Shown piece by piece: positions 17,503 through 26,444 of a DNA stretch of 64,000 nt. Below the pieces are notes generated by a model. The model saw nothing but the letters and a program-made list of their open reading frames with translations. It searched no databases and was not told the DNA's origin. Positions within the stretch are counted from its first letter, which is position 1; each line of letters begins with the position of its first letter. The stretch is from Chloroflexota bacterium. GTDB taxonomy: Bacteria > Chloroflexota > Dehalococcoidia > Lucifugimonadales > UBA2962. The DNA lies in contig PAAV01000014.1 of NCBI GenBank assembly GCA_002699485.1, forward strand, positions 39,305-103,304. The letters are read 5' to 3'. The translations under genes were made by a program, and so were the position numbers.

Positions 17503-17844
17503 ATGCCAGTTAGGATTGGATTCACCCAATATAGGTTGCAGCTTTTAAGGCAGGAGCTTGAAAGACTGGTAGCAGAATTACCGGCATTAGGCGCTTTGAA
17601 GGTTATTATTACTGGAGACCTTTTAACTGAAGATATAACCCCATCAAGTATTATTGAATTAATTATTGTTCAGGATACCGAAGCATTATATTTGGACCGG
17701 ATAGATTTTTTTGTTTCACATCTTAGGCCCAACGTCGGGGTTGAAATATCCGTACTAAACCCTAACGAATTCTCTAATTTAGAATCAAGTAATTTAACGA
17801 TGTTTAAAAAAATAAAGCCTGAAGGTGTTTTATATGAACTCTAA
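17503..17844 (+). CDS. Degenerate MNT-like nucleotidyltransferase-fold protein, partner of the HEPN gene
   Basis: 113 residues. The core KVIITGDLLTED..SSIIELIIVQD follows the minimal nucleotidyltransferase layout (G-S...S-D-I-D-L). However, the serine after glycine is D39, and the catalytic aspartates are replaced by I50/E52, so catalysis looks lost. The gene overlaps the HEPN gene by 11 bp, the usual arrangement of MNT/HEPN pairs, some of which are toxin-antitoxin systems in which the MNT protein AMPylates the HEPN toxin. With a dead site it could only neutralise by binding. Family recognition is moderate because the motif is eroded. Confidence 0.6.
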   Translation: MPVRIGFTQYRLQLLRQELERLVAELPALGALKVIITGDLLTEDITPSSIIELIIVQDTEALYLDRIDFFVSHLRPNVGVEISVLNPNEFSNLESSNLTMFKKIKPEGVLYEL

Positions 17845-18244
17845 TATCAAATCAGAGGTAGATAGGTGGTTAGAGCAAGCTGAACATGATATTGAATCGG
17901 CACGCATTGTAACGGAGCATAGCTTATATAGCTGGGCGTGTTTTATGTGCCAACAGTCTAGTGAAAAAGCCGTTAATGCCTTTTTATATTCTAATAATGT
18001 AGAGGAAGTCTGGGGCCACTCATTAGCTGATTTATGTGAGGATGCCAAAGATTTTGATCCCAGTTTTGAAATGATAAAATCGGTTGCTATTCTATTGGAT
18101 AAGTACTATTTTTCGACTAGATATCCATCTTATCTACCTGGAGGCACCTCGATAAATGCATACTCTGAGGATGAATCACTAAAAGCGATAGAAATATCAC
18201 AGGAAGTATTAAGTTTTGTCAGAGGCAGGATTTACGGCGATTAA
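17834..18244 (+). CDS. HEPN domain protein
   Basis: 136 residues from the ATG at 17834, which has GAAGGTG 6 nt before it; a GTG three codons upstream is less likely. WLEQAEHDIESARIV, CFMCQQSSEKAVNAFLY and DKYYFSTRYPSYLPGG are the conserved helices of HEPN (PF05168-like) proteins. The catalytic RX4-6H of ribonuclease-active HEPN toxins is not evident in the usual place. The gene overlaps the MNT-like gene and lies last in the DUF1800-DUF1501-NHL run. It may be a toxin-antitoxin partner or a nucleotide-binding accessory; its function is unproven. Confidence 0.85.
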   Translation: MNSNIKSEVDRWLEQAEHDIESARIVTEHSLYSWACFMCQQSSEKAVNAFLYSNNVEEVWGHSLADLCEDAKDFDPSFEMIKSVAILLDKYYFSTRYPSYLPGGTSINAYSEDESLKAIEISQEVLSFVRGRIYGD

Positions 18245-18291
18245 TCTTTCAATCTCATTTTTGAACACAACAGCCCAATTTGATTATTAGA

Positions 18292-19095
18292 TTAATTATT
18301 TTCTAATTTTGCCTTTTCCCATAGATCATTTTGTTCTGATAAAGAAAGCCCATCAACTGACCTACCCTGTTTTTCACAAGACTCTTCTATGAACTTGAAA
18401 CGTTTTTCAAATCTTTTATTTGATTTTCTTAAAGCAGATTCAGCATCTATATTATTCCATCTGCATAGATTCACAATAGAGAATAGAATATCTCCTAATT
18501 CATGTTCTTTATCGGCGTCTGTCTCACTTTTATTAAACTCTGAAATCTCTTCCGAAATTTTGTTTAAAACTCCATCTAAATCTTCCCAATCAAAGTTTAC
18601 TCGCTCTACGCGTTTTTGCATTTTCTGAGATACCGATAAAGATGACATGGCTTTTGGCATGCCATCTAAAATTGATTTGTAATTAGAATGATTTTTTTCG
18701 GTTCTTTTAATCTCCTCCCAGTTTTTTAGCAAATGTTTCTCGTCTTTGATTTCGACACCCTCGAAAACATGAGGATGCCTAGTAATTAGTTTATCTATTA
18801 TGGCCTTAAAAACCTGAGTTGCTGAAAATAAATCCAATTCTTTTGCTAACTGAATTTGAAAAGCGATATGTAGGAGGACGTCACCTGATTCTTCACAAAT
18901 AGATTCACTTTTTCCTTCATCCAATGCGTCAATTAACTCATACGTCTCTTCAAGAAACTGGTTGCGAAATGATTCTCTAGTTTGCTTTTGATCCCATGGA
19001 CATCCTTCAGGACCTCTCAATTTTTCTACAAGTTTTAGTAGCCCATTAAATGTTGAAGGGTATCCGTTTTCGGGATTCGTCTCTAAAATATTCAT
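18292..19095 (-). CDS. mazG: MazG, nucleoside triphosphate pyrophosphohydrolase
   Basis: 267 residues with two MazG domains. The first has LRGPEGCPWDQKQT and the metal-binding EETYELIDAL...EESGDVLLH helices. The second has ISEEISEF...EHELGDILFS. MazG hydrolyses (d)NTPs to NMP and PPi and cleans damaged nucleotides, and in some bacteria it lowers ppGpp. The ATG complement occupies 19093-19095 and touches the start codon of the next gene on the other strand. Confidence 0.95.
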   Translation of the reverse strand: MNILETNPENGYPSTFNGLLKLVEKLRGPEGCPWDQKQTRESFRNQFLEETYELIDALDEGKSESICEESGDVLLHIAFQIQLAKELDLFSATQVFKAIIDKLITRHPHVFEGVEIKDEKHLLKNWEEIKRTEKNHSNYKSILDGMPKAMSSLSVSQKMQKRVERVNFDWEDLDGVLNKISEEISEFNKSETDADKEHELGDILFSIVNLCRWNNIDAESALRKSNKRFEKRFKFIEESCEKQGRSVDGLSLSEQNDLWEKAKLENN

Positions 19096-19803
19096 ATGAC
19101 ATACCGCCTTAAGTTATTTTTTAAAATACTGTTAACATCAATTTTCATTCTATGTATACCGGTATTTCTTGTTACTTCTAATGTCCGTTGGGTAATTGAT
19201 ACACCTCTCTTATATTCCTACGGATTCGATAAATATGATACTGCTGCTAGGACCGGCATTGAACGCCCTGAGCTTATTAAGGCAGGGAAACTTTTTAGGG
19301 ATTATTTCAATAATGATCAAGAATTACTGCAGGTGAGAGTAGTACAAAATGGAGTTTTAAGGAACTTATATAACGCAAAAGAAATTGCTCACATGGTGGA
19401 TGTTAAAGATTTAGTACAAGGAGTTTTTGATACCCAAATATATTTGGGTATATTTTTAGCGACTTTTGTTGGCTTAGGATTTTTAATCTATAGGCTCAAA
19501 TGGCTAAGAATTTTAGGCGAACTTATTGCGTTGGGTGGAATGTTAACTTTGGCTTTGGTGGTGTTCGTAGGTTTACTATCTTTAATTGGATTCGATAAAT
19601 TGTTCTTAGCATTCCATATCATCTCATTTGATAATAATCTTTGGCAGCTTGACCCGCGAAGAGACATGTTACTCATAATGTTTCCGGAGGGATTTTTCTT
19701 TGATGCAACTATGTGGATTGTGGGTGCGACCGTTGTTCAGGCAGGTATTCTATGTCTATATAAGTGCTGGATCTGGATGAAAAAATTGAGGCTAAAGATT
19801 TAA
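19096..19803 (+). CDS. TIGR01906/DUF1461 family integral membrane protein
   Basis: 235 residues. There is an N-terminal membrane segment (about 8-27), an outer domain including RVVQNGVLRNLYNAKEIAHMVDVKDL, and further membrane segments near 113-131, 137-160 and 200-222. This layout and the DVK motif match the TIGR01906 family of membrane proteins, whose function is unknown. The only in-frame start is the ATG at 19096, which directly abuts the mazG start codon (CATATG), because a TAA lies in frame at 19084. Confidence 0.85.
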   Translation: MTYRLKLFFKILLTSIFILCIPVFLVTSNVRWVIDTPLLYSYGFDKYDTAARTGIERPELIKAGKLFRDYFNNDQELLQVRVVQNGVLRNLYNAKEIAHMVDVKDLVQGVFDTQIYLGIFLATFVGLGFLIYRLKWLRILGELIALGGMLTLALVVFVGLLSLIGFDKLFLAFHIISFDNNLWQLDPRRDMLLIMFPEGFFFDATMWIVGATVVQAGILCLYKCWIWMKKLRLKI

Positions 19804-19857
19804 ATATTAGCTATAAACCTAATTAAATGGATCATATAATTAATTGATAGGTAAATT

Positions 19858-21066
19858 ATGGCTAACAAAACACCTGAAATTAATAATCAAGATCCTGTAG
19901 GTAGATACGGATCTTTTGGCGGCCAGTATGTTCCAGAAACCTTGATGCAAGCTTTAGATGAATTGTCTCAAGAATACGAAAGCGCTAAATCAGATGATGC
20001 ATTTAAAGCTGAGATTGATAGTCTGGCAAAGAATTATGTCGGACGCCCAACTCCTATGTATTTTGCTAAAAATTTGACTGACCATCTAGGCGGAGCTCAA
20101 ATTTATATTAAAAGAGAAGATTTGGCTCATACTGGTGCTCATAAAATAAATAACGCATTGGGGCAGGCTATTTTGGCAAAACGAATGGGCAAAACACGTA
20201 TTATTGCTGAGACTGGAGCCGGCCAACATGGAGTTGCTACAGCGACTGCATGCGCCATGCTCGGTTTTGAGTGCGTAGTGTATATGGGCGAAGAAGATAT
20301 CAACCGACAGCGCTTAAATGTATTCAGAATGGAACTTCTTGGCGCAGAAGTGAGGTCAGTAACTTCAGGAACTCGAACTCTTAAGGATGCAATAAATGAA
20401 GCAATAAGGGATTGGGTGACTAATGTAGATAATACTCACTATTTGATTGGTAGCGCTGTTGGCCCTCATCCTTATCCTGAAATCGTAAGAGATTTTCAAA
20501 AGGTTATAGGTATCGAATCGAAGGAACAAATCATACAGTTGATTGGCAGATTACCTGACTATGTAGTTGCATGTGTAGGTGGCGGTAGTAATGCCATCGG
20601 GCTATTCTATGAATTTATTAAAGATGAAGAAGTCAATTTAATCGGAGTTGAAGCAGGTGGATTAGGCCAGGAAGAAGGGCAACATGCTGCTACTTTAACT
20701 CATGGAGAAATAGGTGTTTTGCACGGTAGTATGTCTTATTTACTGCAGGACGAAGATGGTCAAGTTTCTCCAGCTCACAGCATATCGGCTGGACTGGATT
20801 ACCCCGGGGTAGGACCAGAGCATAGTTATTTAAAAGATGCAGGTCGGGCCAATTATGTGAGTGTAACAGACCACGAAGCAATTGAAGGATTTAAATTACT
20901 AACCAAAACTGAAGGCATAATTCCTGCCCTCGAACCAGCACATGGCATAGCATATCTTTCAAAATTTGCACCAAAGCTCTCAAGTGATTCCATTGTTTTA
21001 TTTGGTTTGAGTGGTAGGGGCGATAAAGATATAGATACCGTATCCCAATTTGAACCGAATTCGTAA
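19858..21066 (+). CDS. trpB: Tryptophan synthase beta chain
   Basis: 402 residues. [16 protein letters not shown] at the start, [20 protein letters not shown] with the PLP lysine K96, [14 protein letters not shown] and [12 protein letters not shown] are diagnostic of TrpB1. The enzyme joins indole and serine to tryptophan and normally pairs with TrpA. No trpA or other trp gene is in the window, so the locus is isolated; the alpha subunit must be encoded elsewhere. TAGGTAA precedes the ATG. Confidence 0.97.
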   Translation: MANKTPEINNQDPVGRYGSFGGQYVPETLMQALDELSQEYESAKSDDAFKAEIDSLAKNYVGRPTPMYFAKNLTDHLGGAQIYIKREDLAHTGAHKINNALGQAILAKRMGKTRIIAETGAGQHGVATATACAMLGFECVVYMGEEDINRQRLNVFRMELLGAEVRSVTSGTRTLKDAINEAIRDWVTNVDNTHYLIGSAVGPHPYPEIVRDFQKVIGIESKEQIIQLIGRLPDYVVACVGGGSNAIGLFYEFIKDEEVNLIGVEAGGLGQEEGQHAATLTHGEIGVLHGSMSYLLQDEDGQVSPAHSISAGLDYPGVGPEHSYLKDAGRANYVSVTDHEAIEGFKLLTKTEGIIPALEPAHGIAYLSKFAPKLSSDSIVLFGLSGRGDKDIDTVSQFEPNS

Positions 21067-21169
21067 ACAAATTATATAAATATTACGCTTGATTCAACTC
21101 GAGTATGTTTCAAGGTCTTATTATAGTTTGTTTAAATGGAGCCTGTTTTTGTTACTTGAGCGATCTAAT

Positions 21170-21697
21170 TTGAATATTTTCTTCTGCATTATCCTTGCAG
21201 CTTTATTAATATTTTGGAATTATGATTATATTGAGGCTCATGGGGGAGTAACGGTGTTTAAAAAGCAGATTGTTGGCCCTTATGAAATTCAGTTTGGAAC
21301 CAGTCCAAGGTCTCCTTCACCTGGTCCAATCCATATTGCCTTAAGAATCGTGTCGATAGATACCGGACTTCCACTTGATGGCGCAACCGTGCACTTATCT
21401 GGAAAGACGCCAGGATTCGATGGAAATTCGACAAGCTACCTCGAGCCGATTTTTGCTGACCAATTTATGGATGATCCTGTGTTTTGGGATGTCGACATTA
21501 TCATTTCTGAGGAAGGCGATTGGTCATTTAAGGTGATTATTGAAAACTCAGGAGAACTTTATGAAGCCGATTTTGATGCGAAAGTAAAAGAATCCAGTCC
21601 TATTGTGGGAGTGTTTTCAGTTATTGGTTTAATATTATTTCTAACTGTACTGGCTCTCGCTGTTCGCACTTATTTTAAGCCTAAAGTCATTACTTGA
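21170..21697 (+). CDS. Membrane-anchored YtkA/FixH-like domain protein (start uncertain)
   Basis: About 175 residues from TTG 21170; the frame is open upstream to TTG 21089, but no ATG is in frame. There is a hydrophobic N-terminal segment ending in YIEA, then HGGVTVFKKQIVGPYEIQFG, an immunoglobulin-like domain with hxVxxxDTGLPLDGATVHL and EGDWSFKVII, and a C-terminal membrane helix (PIVGVFSVIGLILFLTVLAL). This resembles YtkA/FixH-type domains linked to copper handling. Cleavage after IEA would leave a mature N-terminal histidine. It heads a run with a cupredoxin-like lipoprotein and ABC transporter genes. The function is inference. Confidence 0.6.
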   Translation: MNIFFCIILAALLIFWNYDYIEAHGGVTVFKKQIVGPYEIQFGTSPRSPSPGPIHIALRIVSIDTGLPLDGATVHLSGKTPGFDGNSTSYLEPIFADQFMDDPVFWDVDIIISEEGDWSFKVIIENSGELYEADFDAKVKESSPIVGVFSVIGLILFLTVLALAVRTYFKPKVIT

Positions 21698-21766
21698 TTA
21701 TTGAAATCAATTTAATGGCGTGATTAAATTCACATATAGAAAATCAAAAGGCAGAAAAACTTTGTT

Positions 21767-22264
21767 ATGAAATTTTTAATATTAAACTTGATATTATTAA
21801 CTGGCTTAATAGTGGGTTGCAGCGGTAGCTCTGAGCCTTCGGAAGCTAGTATAAGTTTGGCGATAAAATATGACATGAACTCTCATGAATTAAGCTTACT
21901 TAGTGTTGATGAGCCAAATAAAGACTACGATATGGGATCCCATAATCAATATTATGCTTTAAATGATAGTGGTGTTATTAAGCTTCGACAGGGAGATACA
22001 TTCACGATCAATTTAACGTCAGAAGTTGCTGGAGGTTTTCACATACATGGTTACGATATTTTAAACGAGGTTGAGGCAGATAAATCACTCACTTTCACTT
22101 TTGTAGCAAATGCGACCGGCAAATATGATATGGTGTTCCACAGATTTATGGGAGAGAAACATCAAGATCATGGAGACCATCAAGATCATGGAGACATGTC
22201 AAAAGATGAAGATCATGAAGACATGGAGATAGTTTTAGGCTCCATAGAGGTCTTCCCGAATTAG
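21767..22264 (+). CDS. Cupredoxin-like lipoprotein with histidine-rich tail
   Basis: 165 residues. The signal peptide ends in a lipobox (LIVG-C18), predicting a lipid-anchored protein outside the membrane. The domain has the GGFHIHGYDI motif (H92, H94) and a GKYDMVFHRFMGEK strand (H125), typical of a cupredoxin-like family that lacks the copper cysteine. The tail 132-153 is rich in His, Asp and Met and contains the unit HQDHGD twice. This suggests Cu or other metal binding. It sits between the YtkA-like and the polytopic membrane genes. Confidence 0.75.
   Translation: MKFLILNLILLTGLIVGCSGSSEPSEASISLAIKYDMNSHELSLLSVDEPNKDYDMGSHNQYYALNDSGVIKLRQGDTFTINLTSEVAGGFHIHGYDILNEVEADKSLTFTFVANATGKYDMVFHRFMGEKHQDHGDHQDHGDMSKDEDHEDMEIVLGSIEVFPN
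22160..22195 (+). repeat. Perfect 18-bp tandem duplication inside the lipoprotein gene
   Basis: CATCAAGATCATGGAGAC occurs at 22160-22177 and again at 22178-22195 without change. It encodes HQDHGD twice and enlarges the metal-binding tail. The identity at synonymous sites points to a recent slippage event. Confidence 0.95.
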
Positions 22265-22268
22265 ATAG

Positions 22269-23702
22269 GTGATTTTTAACAACAAACCCAGAGTACTTAT
22301 TTTAACTGCGGGTTTGGTTGCCTTTTTTTCAATAACTTCAACGGCACATGCACATGGATTTGGTGAAAGATATGACCTTCCTATGCCTCTTTTGTACTTT
22401 ATTATCGGTGCCGTCGTCGCGGTAGGGTTATCCTTTTTACTAGTTGGTGTATTTGTTACAAGCGAAACTTCCGCAGGAAACTTTAGGTATGAAGTTAAAT
22501 TGCCTAAATGGCCCATGGGATATATTGGTACTCGCTCTGCCAATTGGCTTGTAAAATCCTTCTCAGTATTCCTGTTGGCATTGATTATTCTGACTGCCTT
22601 ATTTGGATCTAATAAGCCAATTTATAATTTCGCTCCTACATTTATATGGATAATTTGGTGGGTAGGCATTGGGTTCGTTTCGGCTGTTTTTGGTAACGTA
22701 TGGCCTCTTATAAATCCATGGAAAATCACATTTGAAATAGCTGAAACAGTAAGTAAACTTTTTAGAAGAGGCAGAGAAGTTAAACCATTTCTAAGATATC
22801 CATCTGATTTGCATGGGTGGCCTGTTGTTATTATTTTTGCAGTTTTTGCTTGGATAGAGAATGTTTACTGGGGTGCTGCAATACCACGTCATTTAGCCAT
22901 ATTAGTAATAATTTATAGCCTAGTGCAGTGGGGTGGAATGTTATGTTTTGGTAAGCAAATTTGGCTGAAAAATGCAGACCCTTTTACTCTTATCTTCAGG
23001 TTTTTCTCTAAATTATCTGTTTTTGAAATAGATGACTCACACGGGAAAGTTCTTATCAGACCACCTGGATGGGGCTTTTTTACTTCTAGTAAACCTCATG
23101 TTTCAATAATGATTTTTGTGCTGATTTTACTTTCTACTGTTACATTTGACGGTATTAAAGAAACGCCATTTTGGAATGATATATACACAAGTTTGTCACA
23201 CCTCTCTTATACCCAAATTGATACTTTGGGCCTGATAGTAGTCCCAACTATATTTGTTTCCATATATTTTTTATTTTGTTTGTCTATAAGGTACTTCTCT
23301 CGAGAAAACACAAATTTAATTTCTATTGGTGCAACTTTTGCATTTTCTCTGCTACCAATAGCACTGGCTTACCATTTCGCGCATTATTTATCATTATTAT
23401 TGATACCAGGCCAGGCTATAATCCCCTTATTATCTGATCCGTTTGGGATAGGGTGGAATTTGTTCGGATCTGCAGATTACCAGATTAAATTGAATGCTAT
23501 AAATGCAAAAGCAGCATGGTTTTTCTCGGTATCAGTTATTGTCATCGGTCACGTGCTTGCGGTTTACATATCTCACGTATTTGCTTTAAAGATGTTCAAA
23601 TCTCATGATAATGCTATTAGAAGTCAGTATCCCATGTTGCTTTTGATGTTGATATACACTGCAATAAGTCTTTGGATTTTGTCGATGCCAATCGTAGAGT
23701 AG
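22269..23702 (+). CDS. Polytopic membrane protein of unknown function in the putative metal module
   Basis: 477 residues, GTG start, 5 bp after the lipoprotein gene. There is an N-terminal signal-like segment (9-24) ending AHAHGFGERYDLPMP, where cleavage after A28 would leave an N-terminal histidine. About ten hydrophobic helices follow, with NVWPLINPWKI near 150 and an arginine-rich cytosolic loop (FRRGREVKPFLRYP). It resembles large membrane proteins found beside copper-related genes in actinobacteria; I recall some carrying an unreliable fenitrothion-hydrolase label. No enzymatic motif was recognised. Confidence 0.55.
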   Translation: MIFNNKPRVLILTAGLVAFFSITSTAHAHGFGERYDLPMPLLYFIIGAVVAVGLSFLLVGVFVTSETSAGNFRYEVKLPKWPMGYIGTRSANWLVKSFSVFLLALIILTALFGSNKPIYNFAPTFIWIIWWVGIGFVSAVFGNVWPLINPWKITFEIAETVSKLFRRGREVKPFLRYPSDLHGWPVVIIFAVFAWIENVYWGAAIPRHLAILVIIYSLVQWGGMLCFGKQIWLKNADPFTLIFRFFSKLSVFEIDDSHGKVLIRPPGWGFFTSSKPHVSIMIFVLILLSTVTFDGIKETPFWNDIYTSLSHLSYTQIDTLGLIVVPTIFVSIYFLFCLSIRYFSRENTNLISIGATFAFSLLPIALAYHFAHYLSLLLIPGQAIIPLLSDPFGIGWNLFGSADYQIKLNAINAKAAWFFSVSVIVIGHVLAVYISHVFALKMFKSHDNAIRSQYPMLLLMLIYTAISLWILSMPIVE

Positions 23703-23721
23703 TCATATAGAATTATATTAA

Positions 23722-24639
23722 ATGGCCTCACCCAAACCTATTTCATTTAAATCTGTCACTAAAACTTATGGTTCACATGTTGCTATCCAAAATATGGACC
23801 TCACTGTTGAAACTGGTGAAATTTTTGGATTTCTAGGCCCGAATGGAGCCGGTAAAACCACAGCCATTCGAATTCTTACTGGATTTTTAAATCCGACTTC
23901 CGGAATGGCGTCTATTTTTGGGATGAATTGTTGGAAGGATACTGTCGATATAAGTAAAAAAATTGGCTTTGTTCCAGACTTATCCTCTCTTTACGATAAT
24001 AGTACTGGTATCGAGCTGCTTGATTACTTTGGATCTTTACACGGAGGTCTTAATCGAAATGTTTTGAATGAGCTTTGTGAGGCTCTAAAGTTAAGTCATA
24101 AAGATTTAAACCGTAAAATCAAACAGTATTCTCATGGAATGAAAAGAAAGCTGGCGATTATACAAGCAATGCAGCATCAACCGGATTTATTAATAATGGA
24201 CGAACCTACCCAGGGATTAGATCCACTTACCCAAATATCACTTTTTGGAATCTTAAAATCGTTTAGTAACAATGGAGGTACTATATTCTTTTCCTCCCAT
24301 GTGTTGTCTGAAGTTGAAAATCTTTGTGAAAGAGTAGCTATTATTCGTGAAGGCAAATTAATTGTTATAGAAAAAATAAAGAAACTTAAGTCTCGTAAGA
24401 GACGAGTAGCAAAGATCAAGTTTAAAAATGAAGCACCTTTGAAGTTTGATTTAAAAGGAGCAACCATAATTTCTAATAAGAATAATGAAGTTTTACTTTC
24501 ACTTGATCACGACATAAACCCGTTGATAAAAATGCTAAGTAATTATGAAGTCGAAGATTTGTCTATAGAAGAACCAAGTTTAGAGGATATCTTTTTGGAG
24601 TATTACAAGGATTCAAATCACAAGGACTTATCTTTATGA
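23722..24639 (+). CDS. ABC transporter ATP-binding protein
   Basis: 305 residues. Walker A is GPNGAGKTT at 39-47, the signature is YSHGMKRKL (about 136-144, with SHGMK in place of SGGQ), and Walker B is LLIMDEP (156-162). The C-terminal extension (LKFDLKGATIISN...SIEEPSLEDIFLEYY) is typical of exporters paired with ABC-2 permeases. It overlaps the permease gene by 4 bp. The substrate is unknown. The neighbouring lipoprotein and membrane protein make a role in metal-enzyme assembly or export (NosFY-like) plausible but unproven. Confidence 0.93.
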   Translation: MASPKPISFKSVTKTYGSHVAIQNMDLTVETGEIFGFLGPNGAGKTTAIRILTGFLNPTSGMASIFGMNCWKDTVDISKKIGFVPDLSSLYDNSTGIELLDYFGSLHGGLNRNVLNELCEALKLSHKDLNRKIKQYSHGMKRKLAIIQAMQHQPDLLIMDEPTQGLDPLTQISLFGILKSFSNNGGTIFFSSHVLSEVENLCERVAIIREGKLIVIEKIKKLKSRKRRVAKIKFKNEAPLKFDLKGATIISNKNNEVLLSLDHDINPLIKMLSNYEVEDLSIEEPSLEDIFLEYYKDSNHKDLSL

Positions 24640-25430
24640 GATTTGTGTTTTGGGCAACTTTAAGAGGTAGCAAAGTTTCAGTCCCTGTTCTTTGTTTTGC
24701 GGCTTTATTATTTTCGTTTGTCTTTCTGGCTACATTTGATGCATTCGGTGATATGTTTTTTGAAATGATTGAAACGATGCCTCAGGGTTTCCGTGCTTTA
24801 ATAAAAGCTAGCGGAGAATACGCATCAGAAGAAATGGGGTATTTAGCAGTCGGTTTTAGAGAACCGATTTATTTAATAATAATACTAAGTTTTGTTATAG
24901 CTTCATCATCTAGTGCTATAGCAAAGGAAATTGAAAGAGGCACGATATTTCTTCTCTTGTCTAGGCCTGTTTCAAGAGAGGACTTTTTTCTTGCAAAGCT
25001 TGCTACCACTTTCATAGGTACAGTTTTACTACTTTGCTTCGCAATTTTAGGTACATGGTTAGGATCAATAGTTTTTGGTGTAAATGGGATAGATTATGAT
25101 CTTGTATTTAAGATTCAAATCAATGTATTTTTTCTGGCCCTAGCCGTTGCTGGAATTGGATACCTAATATCTTCAATGTTAAGTGAAGGAGGCAAAACCT
25201 TAGCGCTATCGTCTGGTGTGACGGTATTAATGTTTTTCATTGAATTTTTGGCTGACAGTCTGCCTTCAATCGACTGGATAGGATATGTATCGGTCTTTCA
25301 TTACTATGAACCATCAATCCTTGTTAATTCAGAATCACTTTCGTGGGTTAACTTGTCTATTCTAATAATCGTGGGTTTCATAGGCTTGACACTAGCGACA
25401 ATTATGTTTAAAAGACGAGATATACCCTAA
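24636..25430 (+). CDS. ABC-2 type transporter permease
   Basis: 264 residues with about six membrane segments. The central motif AKEIERGTIFLLLSRPVSREDFFLAKL, where the coupling helix meets the ATPase, is typical of ABC-2/NosY-type permeases. The start ATG overlaps the end of the ATPase gene (ATGA), so the two are translationally coupled. Substrate unknown. Confidence 0.9.
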   Translation: MRFVFWATLRGSKVSVPVLCFAALLFSFVFLATFDAFGDMFFEMIETMPQGFRALIKASGEYASEEMGYLAVGFREPIYLIIILSFVIASSSSAIAKEIERGTIFLLLSRPVSREDFFLAKLATTFIGTVLLLCFAILGTWLGSIVFGVNGIDYDLVFKIQINVFFLALAVAGIGYLISSMLSEGGKTLALSSGVTVLMFFIEFLADSLPSIDWIGYVSVFHYYEPSILVNSESLSWVNLSILIIVGFIGLTLATIMFKRRDIP

Positions 25431-25611
25431 AGGACTTGACCATCAAAAGTACCATCTATTAATGGTATTCATTGGGACAGTATCAGTTTTTCTCAAGAAC
25501 AGGCTATCTTTATAAAATTATAAGTAGCGAGTTGTCTTGACTGTACATATAATACTCAAGTTCCTATACGTTTTAGTTAATTACAAATAACGATTTTCAG
25601 AGAGGATGTTT

Positions 25612-26436
25612 ATGTCTGTTGACGGTTCTAGCTTACTCGAAATAAAAGATTTAGCTAGGAGAGTCCGTATTGATGTTCTAAATATGGTAGCAAAAGCTAA
25701 CAGCGGACATCCCGGAGGATCGTTATCTGAGACTGACATTCTCGCGGTCTTATATTGCGAAGTCATGAAACACGACCCAGCAAAGCCTGATTTGATAGAC
25801 AGAGACAGGTTTATTCTTAGTAAAGCTCACGCATGTCCTGGCTTATATGCAGTCTTGGCAGAAACAGGATATTTTGAGGTAAAAGAACTAGACACCTTTC
25901 GGCAAATCGACTCTAGAATTCAAGGCCATGCTCATATAAAAACTCCAGGTGTTGAGATGTCAGGAGGGTCTTTAGGCCAAGGGCTATCATTTGGTGTTGG
26001 GGTATCGTTGGCGAGTCGCTTAAATGAACTACCCTCACGTACCTTCGTTCTTCTTGGTGATGGCGAATGTGATGAAGGGCAAATATGGGAAGCTGCTATG
26101 TCAGCATCACACCATGGATTAGATAATCTCGTTGCGATAGTCGATCGAAATAGAATTCAAAATGATAGGTGGACGCATGAAGTTATGAGTCTCGAACCAT
26201 TTGCTGATAAATGGAAGTCATTTGGATGGCATTCAATGGAGGTCGATGGACACAGTGTTGACGAGCTACTTTCTGCGTTTCATACAGCTGAACAAACCAA
26301 GGGCAGGCCATCAGTGATCATCGCCAATACCTTGAAAGGTAAAGGAGTGAGTTTTATGGAGAATAATGTTGATTTCCATGGTAAAGCTCCATCACCAGAG
26401 GAGTTGTCTAAAGCCTTGGAAGAATTAGGGGAATAG
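25612..26436 (+). CDS. Transketolase, N-terminal (TPP pyrophosphate-binding) subunit
   Basis: 274 residues from the ATG at 25612, which has AGAGAGG 6 nt before it; an in-frame ATG at 25606 abuts the same site and is less likely. KANSGHPGGSLSETDIL, SKAHACPGLYAVLA and GDGECDEGQIWEAAMSASH (TPP/Mg motif GDG..N-type) are the transketolase N-half hallmarks. The second half is a separate gene 8 bp downstream, giving a two-subunit enzyme of the pentose phosphate pathway. Confidence 0.95.
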   Translation: MSVDGSSLLEIKDLARRVRIDVLNMVAKANSGHPGGSLSETDILAVLYCEVMKHDPAKPDLIDRDRFILSKAHACPGLYAVLAETGYFEVKELDTFRQIDSRIQGHAHIKTPGVEMSGGSLGQGLSFGVGVSLASRLNELPSRTFVLLGDGECDEGQIWEAAMSASHHGLDNLVAIVDRNRIQNDRWTHEVMSLEPFADKWKSFGWHSMEVDGHSVDELLSAFHTAEQTKGRPSVIIANTLKGKGVSFMENNVDFHGKAPSPEELSKALEELGE

Positions 26437-26444
26437 AAGATATT

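Noticed and set aside
25450-25467. TACCAT/ATGGTA hairpin after the ABC permease as a terminator
   Set aside because: Only 6 bp, AT-rich, and not followed by a T-run.
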